Assembly: GCF_001597725.1 (NCBI RefSeq)
Contig: NZ_LUTR01000020.1
Coordinates: 1-60,103 of the forward strand
Origin: Neptuniibacter marinus
GTDB lineage: Bacteria > Pseudomonadota > Gammaproteobacteria > Pseudomonadales > Balneatricaceae
Direction of reading: 5' to 3'
DNA: 60,103 nucleotides
Positions within the stretch are counted from its first letter, which is position 1. Each line of letters begins with the position of its first letter. Under the pieces are notes generated by a model. That model made no database searches. It worked only from the letters and a program-made list of their open reading frames with translations, and was not told the origin of the DNA. Shown here piece by piece: positions 17,056 through 27,139 of this stretch. The position numbers were made by a program, and so were the translations under genes.

Positions 17056-18591
17056 ATGACGCTGTTAGATTCTCTACAAAAAGCAGACTTCTATCCTCAT
17101 CCGGTTGATAAGATCGAGTTGATAGAAACCCATATCTCCTGGCTAATCTTAACGGGTAAGTATGCCTATAAGATTAAAAAGCCAGTAAACTTTGGTTTTC
17201 TGGATTTTACCACGCTCCTTAAGCGACAGCACTTTTGTGAAGAAGAACTACGTCTTAACCAGCGCCTAGCACCTGACATCTATCAACGGGTCATCGCTAT
17301 TGGCGGCACTGAAGAGCAGCCGATCTTTGATATTGAAGACAACGACTCAGCTATCGAATACGCAGTACAGATGCATCAATTCGATACAGAACAACGCCTT
17401 GACCTACTTTTAGCAAACCAACGCTTTGAAGCCAGCTGGATTGACACACTGGCTGAACAAGTTGCCGAATTCCATAGTGTAGTCCCTATTGTTGCTCAAG
17501 ACAGTCCCTGGGGGGAGCCCGATACTATTTGGGACGTTGTAGCAGACAACTTCACACATATACTCGACACTTTAGAGCACACAACAAACTTAGATGATTG
17601 CGATAAAGTTCAACAGCTATCAATGTACATTGCTCAGCGTTTTCGCAAATTAACGCCTCTCATGCAACAGCGAAAACTTGAAGGTCATGTACGAGAGTGT
17701 CATGGCGATCTTCACCTTTCCAACATCACGCTTTATAACAACGAGCTGCGTCTATTTGACTGCATAGAGTTTAATTTACAGTTCCGTTGGATAGATACAA
17801 TCAGTGATATTGCTTTTCTACTGATGGACTTAGAAGCAAATGGAGAATTCCGCTGGGCTAACCGTTGCCTCAATAGATATTTAGAGATTAGTGGTGACTA
17901 CCAAGCCCTACCGCTTTTGAATTTCTACAAAGCCTACCGTTCAATGGTGCGCGCTAAGGTTTCCGTATTAGGTGATATGCATGATATGAACAGCCTGCGG
18001 CGATACCTCCGCCTCACCGATTATTATGTACATAAACCTAAACCCACCCTGTTTTTAATGCATGGTGTATCAGGTAGCGGAAAAAGTCATTTAAGTCAGC
18101 AGCTTGTTGATACTACAGACACTATTAGGATTCGATCCGATGTTGAGCGTAAACGTCTCTTTAGGGAACTGAGTCTAAAAGGCGAAAAACTTGAGCTTTA
18201 TAGCCCTAAGATGAACGCTCATACTTTCAATTTACTGTTTGATACAAGCTCCAATCTACTGCATAACGGCTATTCCGTTATTGTTGATGCCACCTTTATT
18301 CGCCAGCGCACCCGACAGAGCTATATTGATCTCGCTAAAAAACGCGGCATCCCGATCAGAATCATTAGCTGTCAATGCGAACAAAAACTAATAGAAGCTC
18401 GCCTAAAACGCCGAGAAAGTGAAGGAAGTGATGCCTCAGACGCTGACATTTCGGTAATGCAAGAGCAAAAACAGCATGAGCAGCCATTAACACCTGAAGA
18501 AGAGAAGATCACCGTTATCGTTGAAACCGATGATGATGATGCAATCAACCGATTATTAGAGCAACTTAGAATCCAGGAAGTTATTTTTTAA
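17056..18591 (+). CDS. Fused APH-fold kinase and P-loop kinase protein
   Basis: A two-domain protein of 511 residues. The N-terminal ~330 residues have an aminoglycoside-phosphotransferase-like fold with the catalytic segment HGDLHLSNITL and the metal-binding LFDCIEFN. The C-terminal part is an AAA/zeta-toxin-like P-loop NTPase with Walker A GVSGSGKSHLS. The fusion is common in proteobacteria, but its substrate is unknown. The start was moved to an ATG 54 bp inside a TTG-initiated frame, because family members begin with a MTLLDSLQ-like segment. The stop overlaps the Rieske gene start (TAATG). Confidence 0.87.
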   Translation: MTLLDSLQKADFYPHPVDKIELIETHISWLILTGKYAYKIKKPVNFGFLDFTTLLKRQHFCEEELRLNQRLAPDIYQRVIAIGGTEEQPIFDIEDNDSAIEYAVQMHQFDTEQRLDLLLANQRFEASWIDTLAEQVAEFHSVVPIVAQDSPWGEPDTIWDVVADNFTHILDTLEHTTNLDDCDKVQQLSMYIAQRFRKLTPLMQQRKLEGHVRECHGDLHLSNITLYNNELRLFDCIEFNLQFRWIDTISDIAFLLMDLEANGEFRWANRCLNRYLEISGDYQALPLLNFYKAYRSMVRAKVSVLGDMHDMNSLRRYLRLTDYYVHKPKPTLFLMHGVSGSGKSHLSQQLVDTTDTIRIRSDVERKRLFRELSLKGEKLELYSPKMNAHTFNLLFDTSSNLLHNGYSVIVDATFIRQRTRQSYIDLAKKRGIPIRIISCQCEQKLIEARLKRRESEGSDASDADISVMQEQKQHEQPLTPEEEKITVIVETDDDDAINRLLEQLRIQEVIF

Positions 18592-18908
18592 TGATCAAAT
18601 TATGCTCCTATTCAGATATTCCCGAAGGGGATGCTAAAGGATTTGAGATCCAAGGCAAAAAGCTAGTCGCTTTAAATTATCGAAATGAGATCTACATATA
18701 CGAAAACAGCTGCCCCCACCGCAGCATTCCACTGGAATGGCAGCCCGATCAGTTTTTAGATTATGAAAAAACCTTTATTCAATGTGCAACGCACGGGGCC
18801 TTATTTAAAATCGATACAGGCGAATGTATCGCAGGGCCTTGCGTGGAAGATCAACTTAATAAAATTGCATTTATCCGCCAAGGCGATGACATACTGATTG
18901 ATCTTTAA
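18591..18908 (+). CDS. Rieske-type [2Fe-2S] protein
   Basis: A 105-residue soluble ferredoxin-like protein with the two Rieske ligand pairs Cys41-x-His43 (CPHR) and Cys65-x2-His68 (CATHG), spaced as in the small NirD/biphenyl-ferredoxin type. No oxygenase subunit lies nearby. Translation is coupled to the fused kinase gene through a TAATG overlap. It likely acts as an electron carrier; its partner is unknown. It converges on sfsA with an 8-bp gap and no terminator. Confidence 0.9.
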   Translation: MIKLCSYSDIPEGDAKGFEIQGKKLVALNYRNEIYIYENSCPHRSIPLEWQPDQFLDYEKTFIQCATHGALFKIDTGECIAGPCVEDQLNKIAFIRQGDDILIDL

Positions 18909-18916
18909 AAGGATAT

Positions 18917-19618
18917 TTAAAGCACGACCGGTAATTCACGTACAAGACTAATCTGTGTTTCACTGATATCAGCACCATAGGCAATCACCTCAACTCCCGC
19001 CGCTTTAGCTTCTCGGAGCAAACGCCCATATTCAGGGTCTATATGATCTGCAGGTCTGACACGCTCAATACCTGTATGGGGCACACAAAATAACATAACT
19101 GCACGGTCCCCCTGCCCGACCATCGCCATCAGCTCACGTAGATGTTTCGCACCCCGCACCGTAACAGCATCAGGAAAACTACCTAGATTATCCTCTTCGA
19201 GCAGCGTGACATTCTTAACTTCAACCCAGACTCGTCCTTTTTCCTGATCTTCTAGCAATAGATCGATACGACTATTTTCCCCATACTTAACCTCTTGTCG
19301 TATGGACTCATAGCCTTGCAAGGTTTTAATCGTACCGTTCTCTATCGCCTCCTTAACCAGTTTATTGGCCCGTCCAGTGTTGATGCAGGCAAGGTATCGA
19401 CCTTCAACCTCAACAAGCTCCCAACCAAGGGGATACTTTCGCTTTTCATTTTGGCTATCAAGCACCCAAACCTGACTACCTTCATCCGCGCAATTTTTCA
19501 TTGAACCTGTGTTAGGGCAGTGAGCGGTAACCTCAGCCCCATTATCAAGGACTATATCTGCAAGAAACCGCTTATAACGTTTAACTAGTCGGCCTTGAAT
19601 TAAATTATCTAGCTTCAT
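18917..19618 (-). CDS. sfsA: SfsA family DNA-binding/nuclease protein
   Basis: The 233 residues match SfsA throughout: the N-terminal OB-like part ([26 protein letters not shown]) and the restriction-endonuclease-like core with SRIDLLL and [10 protein letters not shown], the D...ExK nuclease motif. Described first as a sugar-fermentation stimulator in E. coli, the family is now seen as nuclease-like. Its ATG overlaps the stop of the upstream aminotransferase (ATGA), so the two are translationally coupled. Confidence 0.95.
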   Translation of the reverse strand: MKLDNLIQGRLVKRYKRFLADIVLDNGAEVTAHCPNTGSMKNCADEGSQVWVLDSQNEKRKYPLGWELVEVEGRYLACINTGRANKLVKEAIENGTIKTLQGYESIRQEVKYGENSRIDLLLEDQEKGRVWVEVKNVTLLEEDNLGSFPDAVTVRGAKHLRELMAMVGQGDRAVMLFCVPHTGIERVRPADHIDPEYGRLLREAKAAGVEVIAYGADISETQISLVRELPVVL

Positions 19619-20781
19619 AAACCTTTAATCCTTTTCTCTAAACGTTCAAGTGCCAACTCTATTCGGTCCAAGCCCGTAGTGTACGAAAAACGTATATATT
19701 CATTACAGCGATGGCGGCCAAAATCTAATCCAGGGGTGGCAGCAATATGATTCTCTTCTAATAACGACCAACAGTAATCAAAGGTATTATCGGTTAGATG
19801 TTGCGCCCCCGCATAAACATAAAAGGCTCCTTCTGGCATAACAGGTATAGAAAAACCTAATTCCCTCAACCCTTTAACAAGCAGATTTCGACGTAACCTA
19901 AACTGATCTTTACGTTCTTCAAAAAGAGCAATAGTGTCAGGTTCAAATGCAGCTAATGCCGCATATTGGGAGATCGTATGAGGAGAGATCATTAAGTTTT
20001 GTGCGAGTTTTTCTAATTCTGGCGCTACCTCAGCAGGAGCTACCAGCCAACCTAACCGCCAGCCGGTCATACCAAAATATTTAGAAAAACTATTAATAAC
20101 AAAAGCATCGGGATCAATTGCTAATACCGAAGGCGTATCCGCCTCGTAGGTCAAACCGTGATAAAGCTCATCCACTACAAGCGAACCATGTTGCCGCTTA
20201 ACCTCGGCAGCAATAGCAACTAGCTCGTCATAAGGTACAACAGCCCCCGTTGGGTTCGCAGGAGAGGCGAGTAACACACCTGCGGTTTCTGTTCGCCAAT
20301 ACTGTTTAACTAATTCGGCATTCAGTTGGAAATTCTGTTCCGCATCTACAGGTACAAGCTGAGACTTAGCTTCTAAGAAGCGTAAAAATTGACGATTACA
20401 GGGATAACCTGGATCAGCCATCATAAAACTATCGCCCGCATCGGTAAGCAATGAAAAAATCATTAACAATGCGCTAGACGCACCCGTTGTAACAATAATT
20501 CGCTCCGCTGACATATCTAGATTATATTTATGCTGATACCACTGACTGATCGCTTCACGTAACTCAGGAATACCCGCCGCAGGTGTATATTGGGTAAAGC
20601 CTTTATCGATCGCTGCTTTTGCGGCTTCAGCTATCGCAGGAGCGGCAGCGAAATCAGGTTCGCCGGCCTCCATATGCACTACATCAAATCCAGCCGCATC
20701 TAATTGCTTAGCTCTCTTTAAGAGGTCCATTACTTTAAAGGTTTCGATCTCAGCAACACGCTTAGAAGGCTGAAAACTCAT
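19615..20781 (-). CDS. PLP-dependent class I/II aminotransferase
   Basis: A fold-type I aminotransferase of about 388 residues. The PLP lysine is in [27 protein letters not shown] holds the cofactor-binding Asn, and the substrate-binding Arg is near the C terminus in YIRFSYTTG. The start was set 90 bp inside the longest frame: CAGGA lies six to eleven bases upstream, and the protein then begins [20 protein letters not shown] as related proteins do. Pseudomonas has a homologous aminotransferase beside dksA. The exact substrate is not evident; aspartate- or alanine-type are the main options. Confidence 0.88.
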   Translation of the reverse strand: MSFQPSKRVAEIETFKVMDLLKRAKQLDAAGFDVVHMEAGEPDFAAAPAIAEAAKAAIDKGFTQYTPAAGIPELREAISQWYQHKYNLDMSAERIIVTTGASSALLMIFSLLTDAGDSFMMADPGYPCNRQFLRFLEAKSQLVPVDAEQNFQLNAELVKQYWRTETAGVLLASPANPTGAVVPYDELVAIAAEVKRQHGSLVVDELYHGLTYEADTPSVLAIDPDAFVINSFSKYFGMTGWRLGWLVAPAEVAPELEKLAQNLMISPHTISQYAALAAFEPDTIALFEERKDQFRLRRNLLVKGLRELGFSIPVMPEGAFYVYAGAQHLTDNTFDYCWSLLEENHIAATPGLDFGRHRCNEYIRFSYTTGLDRIELALERLEKRIKGL

Positions 20782-21059
20782 ATTGATTCCTGATTCCACA
20801 ACAAATAAGTTAAGTATACCTAGATTCAACACAGTAATAATCAAAACAACGCCGCAAGCCTCTACTTTCAAGGGCTAAAGCAAAAATCAAGCCTGATTTA
20901 TTACTCTTAGGTGTCTATTGAACAAATTTAGGGCTAGCACAACGGCAGCGCATCTGGTAATTTGCCTGCCTTTCATGCTAAATGCATTTCTTGCATTAAT
21001 AACACGGGCAAGTGAAGTCATCCTAATGATGGCTTACGCAAAAGAGTGAGGCAGCGCTT

Positions 21060-21488
21060 ATGCCAAACAAGAGCGAATCTTTCACACATTTTGATCCTTA
21101 CCAGATTACTGAAGGTGAGGAGTACATGAATGAAAAGCACAAAGAGCACTTCCGCAATATTCTTGGGGCTTGGAAACAAGAACTCATGGAAGAGGTGGAC
21201 AGCACTATTCACCATTTACGGGAAGAGCCATCCAACTTTGCAGACCCAAGTGACCGAGCCAGTCAGGAAGAGGAATTTAGCCTCGAACTTCGAACTCGTG
21301 ACCGTGAACGCAAGTTGATTAAAAAAATCAATGAATCATTGGATCTTATCGATGAGGATGAATATGGGTACTGCGATGCTTGTGGCATTGAAATAGGTGT
21401 CCGCCGTCTTGAAGCTCGTCCAACAGCGTCACTTTGCATCGATTGCAAAACGTTGGCTGAGATTAAAGAAAAACAACTCGGTCGCTAG
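21060..21488 (+). CDS. dksA: RNA polymerase-binding transcription factor DksA
   Basis: DksA enters the RNA polymerase secondary channel and, with ppGpp, represses rRNA and activates amino-acid promoters. The coiled coil spans about residues 30-105 and carries the tip aspartates Asp62 and Asp65 (ADPSDRASQ). The C-terminal zinc finger has CDAC and CIDC. Length is 142 aa. The likely ribosome-binding site is GTGAGG. The gene begins the conserved block dksA-gluQ-cbrA-cbrB-pcnB. The tandem rrn promoters in this same window are the kind of target it controls. Confidence 0.97.
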   Translation: MPNKSESFTHFDPYQITEGEEYMNEKHKEHFRNILGAWKQELMEEVDSTIHHLREEPSNFADPSDRASQEEEFSLELRTRDRERKLIKKINESLDLIDEDEYGYCDACGIEIGVRRLEARPTASLCIDCKTLAEIKEKQLGR

Positions 21489-21497
21489 TCCGATATA

Positions 21498-21521
21498 GAG
21501 CCAGCCCAAGGCTGGCTCTTT
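21498..21521 (+). terminator. Terminator between dksA and gluQ
   Basis: A perfect 9-bp stem (GAGCCAGCC / GGCTGGCTC), 3-base loop and a short TTT tail. It ends 12 bases before the gluQ start. The weak U-run should allow read-through; a terminator at this junction is also known in enterobacteria. Confidence 0.75.
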
Positions 21522-21533
21522 AGGATAAACCTT

Positions 21534-22418
21534 GTGACCTATATCGGTCGATTTGCCCCATCCCCAACAGGGCCTCTTCATTTTGGCTCGCTAATCGCCG
21601 CGTTTGCCAGCTTCCTTGACGCTCGAGCTAACGACGGCAAATGGCTACTTCGCATTGAAGATCTTGACCCACCCCGCGAACAAACGGGTGCAAAAGAGCA
21701 ATTCCCAAAAATTCTCGATGCTTTTGGCCTCTATTGGGATGAAGAAATAAGCTTTCAAAGTCAGCGCCACAACTACTACCAAGATGTTCTAGATACCCTA
21801 TTATCAGAACACTATGCCTACCGCTGCGATTGTTCACGAAAAGAGATTTTAGCGCGCAGTAACAGCACAGTTTATGACCGTCACTGCTTGTTAAATCCCC
21901 CTAACAGCGACGCACAATGTGCCATTCGTATTAAATGTAAAAACATCTCGATCAGTTTCAATGACCAAATCCAAGGCCCATACCTTAGCTCCCTAAGTCA
22001 GAGCGGTGATTTCGTTGTTTATCGGCGTGATAATCTATACGCTTATCTACTCGCAGTCGTTGTTGATGACTATCTACAAGGAGTGACTCACGTGGTTAGA
22101 GGCTCAGATCTACTCAATGAAACTCCGCGACAGATCCACCTACAACAACTACTCGATTATCCAACACCAGCCTATGCCCATATCCCTGTCGCGAGTAACA
22201 CACAGGGCCAAAAGCTCAGTAAACAAACATTTGCACCCGCGCTGAAGTTAGATAATCTCGTTCCCTCCCTATTCAACGTGCTTGTATTTCTAGACCAACA
22301 ACCACCGAGCGAATTACTCGATGCAAGTAGAGATGAAATTATTCGTTGGGGAATTGAAAACTGGGATCTAGAAAAGATTAGCCAAACGCTAGCCAAACCG
22401 GTCGATAGGAGCGAATAA
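21534..22418 (+). CDS. gluQ: Glutamyl-Q tRNA(Asp) synthetase
   Basis: A truncated glutamyl-tRNA synthetase paralogue that attaches glutamate to queuosine at the wobble base of tRNA-Asp. The HIGH-like motif is HFGS at residues 16-19 (FAPSPTGPLHFGSL), the KMSKS-like motif is KLSKQ, and zinc-binding cysteines lie in YRCDCS. The anticodon-binding domain is absent, giving 294 residues. The start is GTG. It follows dksA through a read-through terminator, the standard arrangement. Confidence 0.94.
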   Translation: MTYIGRFAPSPTGPLHFGSLIAAFASFLDARANDGKWLLRIEDLDPPREQTGAKEQFPKILDAFGLYWDEEISFQSQRHNYYQDVLDTLLSEHYAYRCDCSRKEILARSNSTVYDRHCLLNPPNSDAQCAIRIKCKNISISFNDQIQGPYLSSLSQSGDFVVYRRDNLYAYLLAVVVDDYLQGVTHVVRGSDLLNETPRQIHLQQLLDYPTPAYAHIPVASNTQGQKLSKQTFAPALKLDNLVPSLFNVLVFLDQQPPSELLDASRDEIIRWGIENWDLEKISQTLAKPVDRSE

Positions 22419-22421
22419 TTT

Positions 22422-22592
22422 ATGTATTTTCATCGCTTACTTATCCTGTTAGTAATTATGCTTTATTTAGTGGTTCCTCTTGTTATTGATAGCTGGCAAA
22501 GCATGGATACACCTTGGTTTTTACCTTATATCATTTGGCTGGCGGTTATTGCCATCGCCTTCCTAATTGATAGGAAACGCTCCGATGTTTAG
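22422..22592 (+). CDS. cbrX: Small membrane protein coupled to cbrA (CbrX-like)
   Basis: A 56-residue frame with two hydrophobic helices (HRLLILLVIMLYLVVPLVI and LPYIIWLAVIAIAFLI) and a basic tail (DRKRSDV). Its last bases (ATGTTTAG) overlap the start of cbrA by eight, and the cbrA ribosome-binding site lies inside it, so translation of the two should be coupled. It begins three bases after the gluQ stop. Pseudomonas has a short frame in exactly this position, which I recall being called cbrX. The name rests on position and size, not on an alignment I could run. Its function is unknown. Confidence 0.75.
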   Translation: MYFHRLLILLVIMLYLVVPLVIDSWQSMDTPWFLPYIIWLAVIAIAFLIDRKRSDV

Positions 22593-25518
22593 TTTGCCCT
22601 CCCTAATATTAATTGGCGTTGCCTACCTATTATTCCTCTTTGGGACCGCTTACCTAACTGAACGAGGAGCTCTACCCAAACAGATCGTCCGCCACCCTTT
22701 AACCCATGTGCTTTCTATTGGTGTTTATGCCAGTGTTTGGACCTTCTATGGTGCCTTCAGCCTAGCCAAGGAATCTGGCTATAACTTTTTTGGATCCTAT
22801 TTTGGCCCAGTACTCACATTCCTATTAGCCCCAGCATTACTTATCCCGATCTTACGCATAACCCGTACTTATCAACTAAGCTCCCTACCCGACCTATTTG
22901 CTTTTAGGTTTAGAAGCGGGGCAATAGGTACTTTAACTGCACTCATATCCGTATTCGCCACGCTGCCCATGCTATCGATTCAGATACAGGCAGTTTCCGA
23001 TACGCTTTATATACTGAACGATCAATTTAGCGCGAATCAGATCAGTATAGGGTTCTGTTTTATTATTGCGCTATTTTCGATTCTATTTGGGGCGAGACAC
23101 GCTTCATTAAGAACCAATCACCACGGTTTGATGGTCGCGATGGCAGTGGAATCCGTCATTAAGCTAAGTGCGTTATTGGTCATAGCAGGCTTCGCCATTT
23201 TTGGCATATTAGGCGGTATAGGTGGTACCGAGAGTTTCATCACAAACCACCCTGAGGTACTAGAACAACTAAAAACCCCCGTTAACAGCGAATCTTGGCG
23301 TACGCTTATATTAGCCTTTTTCACCGCCACGATTGTAATGCCCCACACTTTTCACATGCTGTTTACCGAAAACGCCTCGGATGAAACACTCTACAAAGCC
23401 ACTTGGGCCATGCCCCTTTTCCTACTTTTACTCGCTTGTTCAGTTCCCCCTATCATTTGGGCCGGACAATCCTTAAACGTCGGTGGTGATCCACAATTTA
23501 TTATCCTAAATATAGGACTACTATTAGATTCTTCATGGTTAACCGTTTTAGCTTTTATCGGTGGGCTATCAGCAGCCAGTGGTATTATGATCGTTGCCAC
23601 GGTAGCACTTGCCTCCATGCTACAAAACCATGTGATCTTACCCCTTATACCAAAACCTAAAACATCTCGTTTTTACGCACGTCTACTTTGGCTTAGACGT
23701 ATACTAATCATGGCGATGATATTAGGTAGTTATCTGTTCTACCGTTTAATAGGTAACCACTTCGACCTCCATCAAATGGGAATTGTCGCTATAGTTGCCT
23801 TTCTGCAATTTCTACCGGGGTTACTTGTTACCCTTTTTTGGCAACACGCTAATCGCTGGGGATTACTACTAGGCTTGCTATCAGGTATGGGAATCTGGCT
23901 ATTCAGCATGCTTATCCCCGTATTGAGTGCATCACCTACAGAAACACTACCCTTCAATATTAACGATAGTAATTGGGATCATATTGCGATCCTTTCACTG
24001 TTGGTGAACACAGCGGTTATGAGTATTGTTTCGCTTTTTACTCATCAATCGACGGAGGAATCCCAAGCCGCTCAAGCGTGTTTAATGAATGCACTCCAAA
24101 AAACAAACACAACCAACTTACGAGCCTCCCGTATCAGCGATTTTACGGAGATGCTAGCCTCTAGGCTGGGGCGAAAAGCAGCGGAAAGAGAAGTTCAGCA
24201 AGCCTTAGAGAGTATGAATATCCACCCAGACAGTATTCGTCCGGTTGATCTACTTCGACTACGGGCCATGCTAGAAAACAACCTTTCTGGATTATTAGGC
24301 CCAGTAGAAGCCGCCGCTTTACTCGAACCTATTGACCGTCCAGCTGACCCCATGGGAATCGGTTTCAAAGCCAGTAATGTGCACTTAATTGAAAACCAAT
24401 TAGAAGACTATCAATTACAACTAACCGGCCTTGCCGCTGAACTTGACGAAATGCGACGCTACCACCGTCTAACCCTACAAAAACTACCTATAGGCGTATG
24501 CACTTTAGATACAGAAGGTCAGGTACTGTTTTGGAATCATGAGATGGAGCGTTTAACGCATATACGCAACGAAGAGGTGATCGGCAGCGCTCTAAGTAGT
24601 AACAGCAACCCTTGGAGCCAAGTACTAGAACAGTTCGTAGATGCGCCCATTGCCCACCAGCTAGGGCAAAAGCTTATTATTGACGGACACACGCACTGGT
24701 TTAGCCTACATAAGTCGATTCTTAAAGAACGCAGAGATATTGGCATGGTTATCCTATTGGAAAATGATACAGATACAAAAACCATGCAGGACAAACTGGC
24801 ACACAATGAGCGTTTAGCCTCCATTGGTCGCTTTGCAGCAGGGGTTGCTCACGAAATAGGTAATCCAGTGACTGGCATCGCCTGTTTAGCACAAAACCTT
24901 AAACTTGAAACAGAAAACCCTTACATCCTTGAAACCGGCGATCAAATCGTTGATCAAACCAAACGTATTAGTCGGATAGTACAATCATTAGTCCGATTTG
25001 CTCATGCCGGAAGACCGGAAGCTGATCGTGAACAATTGCCCGTCTCTCTCGCTCAATGCGCAGAAGAAGCAATACATCTCCTATCATTAGATAGCCACGG
25101 CAAACATTTAAAATATATTAATCATATCCCGAATAATTTAAGGGTCATGGGTGATCCACAACAGATGCATCAGGTGTTTGTGAACTTATTACAAAACGCC
25201 AGCGATGCCTCAAAAAACCAAGACACTATATGGCTCGAAGCAGAAGAAACAAACGAAGTTGTAATTTTGCGTGTAACCGATGAAGGCAGCGGTATAACAG
25301 CAGAATCTCAAGACCGGCTCTTTGAACCCTTCTTTACAACAAAAGATCCAGGTCAAGGTACCGGCTTAGGACTATCATTAGTCTATAACATAATCGAAGA
25401 GCATTATGGTAGTATTGAGATACTAAGCCCGGCCAACAAAAAACAGAAGAAAGGCACTCAAGTGGCAATAACGCTCCCGCGTCTGAGATGGACAGAAGAT
25501 CCTGACCGCGCGAGATAG
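22585..25518 (+). CDS. cbrA: Sensor histidine kinase CbrA with SLC5 transporter domain
   Basis: A 977-residue hybrid of a sodium/solute-symporter-like membrane domain (about 12-13 helices, residues 1-~480), a linker, a PAS domain (~630-720, LPIGVCTLDTEGQVLFWNHEMERLT), a HisKA domain with phospho-acceptor His756 (GVAHEIGNPVTG), and an HATPase with N-box VNLLQNASDAS and G-box GTGLGLSLVYNI. This is the architecture of CbrA, the carbon/nitrogen balance sensor of Pseudomonas. The start was moved 18 bases downstream of a TTG because AGGAAA precedes this ATG. It is directly followed by cbrB. Confidence 0.94.
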   Translation: MFSLPSLILIGVAYLLFLFGTAYLTERGALPKQIVRHPLTHVLSIGVYASVWTFYGAFSLAKESGYNFFGSYFGPVLTFLLAPALLIPILRITRTYQLSSLPDLFAFRFRSGAIGTLTALISVFATLPMLSIQIQAVSDTLYILNDQFSANQISIGFCFIIALFSILFGARHASLRTNHHGLMVAMAVESVIKLSALLVIAGFAIFGILGGIGGTESFITNHPEVLEQLKTPVNSESWRTLILAFFTATIVMPHTFHMLFTENASDETLYKATWAMPLFLLLLACSVPPIIWAGQSLNVGGDPQFIILNIGLLLDSSWLTVLAFIGGLSAASGIMIVATVALASMLQNHVILPLIPKPKTSRFYARLLWLRRILIMAMILGSYLFYRLIGNHFDLHQMGIVAIVAFLQFLPGLLVTLFWQHANRWGLLLGLLSGMGIWLFSMLIPVLSASPTETLPFNINDSNWDHIAILSLLVNTAVMSIVSLFTHQSTEESQAAQACLMNALQKTNTTNLRASRISDFTEMLASRLGRKAAEREVQQALESMNIHPDSIRPVDLLRLRAMLENNLSGLLGPVEAAALLEPIDRPADPMGIGFKASNVHLIENQLEDYQLQLTGLAAELDEMRRYHRLTLQKLPIGVCTLDTEGQVLFWNHEMERLTHIRNEEVIGSALSSNSNPWSQVLEQFVDAPIAHQLGQKLIIDGHTHWFSLHKSILKERRDIGMVILLENDTDTKTMQDKLAHNERLASIGRFAAGVAHEIGNPVTGIACLAQNLKLETENPYILETGDQIVDQTKRISRIVQSLVRFAHAGRPEADREQLPVSLAQCAEEAIHLLSLDSHGKHLKYINHIPNNLRVMGDPQQMHQVFVNLLQNASDASKNQDTIWLEAEETNEVVILRVTDEGSGITAESQDRLFEPFFTTKDPGQGTGLGLSLVYNIIEEHYGSIEILSPANKKQKKGTQVAITLPRLRWTEDPDRAR

Positions 25519-25540
25519 TGGGATGTAAGGTAGAGAGCCT

Positions 25541-26926
25541 ATGAGCCGTATTCTGATTGTAGAAGATGAAACAATTATTCGAGCTGCGTTACGCAGGTTA
25601 CTCGAAAAGAACGATTTTAATGTTGATGATGCCGCATCAGTTGATGAAGCAACCAGTCGTTTCAAATTAGACGATTTCAATCTAATCATCAGCGACCTGC
25701 GCCTGCCAGGCGCTCCCGGCACAGACCTTATCTCTTTAGCTAAATCCGTTCCCGTACTCATTATGACCAGCTACGCTAGCCTTCGCTCAGCAGTTGATGC
25801 GATGAAACTCGGCGCAGTAGATTACATTGCAAAGCCATTTGATCATGATGAAATGCTGCACTCTGTAAGAAAAATAATTGAAAACAATATAGCTAACGAA
25901 TCTCAAGCCCCTTTAGTAGAAAGCGATAATGGTTCTACAGATCAAACTCAGATTTTTGGTTCTTGCCCACCTATGCAAGAACTTGCAAAACGCATCACAA
26001 AAGTGGCTCGCACCAATGCAACGGTCCTTATTCAAGGGGAATCGGGAACAGGTAAAGAGCTAGCCGCTCGCTCTATTCATGAACAAAGCACACGTGCCCA
26101 TATACCAATGGTATCGGTTAACTGTGCCGCTATACCTGAAAGCTTAATAGAATCAGAACTTTTTGGTCATGAAAAAGGCGCGTTTACCGGTGCAAATACA
26201 GGTCGCAGTGGACTTTTAGAAGCGGCTGATGGCGGCACATTATTCCTAGATGAGATTGGAGAACTCCCCCTCGAAGCTCAAGCAAGGCTCCTGCGCTTTT
26301 TACAAGAGGGTGAAATTCGCCGCGTCGGCTCAGTCCACTCAAAGAAAGTAGATGTGCGACTTATAGCAGCAACTCATCGAAATTTAAAAGAGCTCGCCAA
26401 GCAAAATAATTTCCGCGAAGATCTCTATTACCGGCTTTATGTAATGGAGTTACGTATCCCACCGTTAAGAGAACGCGGTTCAGATATCCTTGAAATTGCA
26501 GATAAAATGCTTACCAATGCTTGCCAACGAATGAACTCAGCTGAGTCACATTTTTCTCATGAAGCAAGACAAGCTATGCGCACCTATCGTTGGCCAGGTA
26601 ATGTCCGAGAACTAGAAAATGCAATTGAACGTGCTGTAATTCTTGCAGAAGGCACTGTAATTAGTTTAGAAGACTTAGGTCTGGACATACCTAAAACCTC
26701 TTTGGATGAGCTAGAAACTCAGTTTGCAGCAAGAACACAACCCGACCTTTCCTTAAGTACTAAAGAACAATCCAACTTATCCCTTGATGATTACTTCCAA
26801 CGTTTTGTTATAGAAAACCAAGATAAATTGAGTGAAACAGAACTAGCAAAAAAACTAGGGGTGAGTCGAAAGTGTTTATGGGAACGCCGCCAAAAATTAG
26901 GCATTCCTCGTAAAGCACGAAAATAA
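25541..26926 (+). CDS. cbrB: NtrC-family response regulator CbrB
   Basis: A sigma54-dependent activator of 461 residues. The receiver domain has phospho-acceptor Asp52 (IISDLRLPG). The AAA+ domain has Walker A GESGTGKE, the sigma54-contacting EKGAFTGA loop and the [11 protein letters not shown] Walker B region. A Fis-type helix-turn-helix closes the protein ([21 protein letters not shown]). In Pseudomonas CbrB activates the sRNA crcZ immediately downstream. Here a 624-bp gap with a sigma54-type promoter follows in the same place. Confidence 0.95.
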   Translation: MSRILIVEDETIIRAALRRLLEKNDFNVDDAASVDEATSRFKLDDFNLIISDLRLPGAPGTDLISLAKSVPVLIMTSYASLRSAVDAMKLGAVDYIAKPFDHDEMLHSVRKIIENNIANESQAPLVESDNGSTDQTQIFGSCPPMQELAKRITKVARTNATVLIQGESGTGKELAARSIHEQSTRAHIPMVSVNCAAIPESLIESELFGHEKGAFTGANTGRSGLLEAADGGTLFLDEIGELPLEAQARLLRFLQEGEIRRVGSVHSKKVDVRLIAATHRNLKELAKQNNFREDLYYRLYVMELRIPPLRERGSDILEIADKMLTNACQRMNSAESHFSHEARQAMRTYRWPGNVRELENAIERAVILAEGTVISLEDLGLDIPKTSLDELETQFAARTQPDLSLSTKEQSNLSLDDYFQRFVIENQDKLSETELAKKLGVSRKCLWERRQKLGIPRKARK

Positions 26927-26978
26927 ACAAATACATTATAATTCAATTAGATAAAGGTATAACACCTCACCCGCAACG

Positions 26979-27040
26979 GTAACAAAGCAGGTGTTACCTT
27001 ACTACCCACGCAGCATAACTTAGCGTAACAACTAGTAACA
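26979..27040 (+). promoter_or_regulatory. Cluster of CbrB-like half-sites
   Basis: GTAACA occurs at 26979-26984, 27025-27030 and 27035-27040, and TGTTAC at 26992-26997, the half-sites reported for Pseudomonas CbrB (TGTTAC...GTAACA). The cluster is centred about 130-140 bp upstream of the predicted RNA start, a normal distance for an enhancer-type sigma54 activator. The left copies also form part of a larger imperfect inverted repeat (26954-27000) that could instead be a cbrB 3' hairpin. Spacing differs from the published 14-base arrangement. Confidence 0.6.
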
Positions 27041-27113
27041 AAATAAGTACCAAAGTAGATGACGCAATAACAACAAAATAATAACACCATGTTTTAAAAG
27101 GACTTTTAAAAGC

Positions 27114-27129
27114 TGGCATATGTCATGCA
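27114..27129 (+). promoter_or_regulatory. Sigma54-type promoter of CrcZ-like RNA
   Basis: TGGCATATGTCATGCA has the invariant GG (27115-27116) and GC (27127-27128) exactly ten bases apart, as in -24/-12 promoters (consensus TGGCAC-N5-TTGCA). It lies downstream of a gene for a sigma54 activator and of its half-sites. The predicted start is near 27139-27141. Confidence 0.7.
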
Positions 27130-27139
27130 CTCTATTAGT

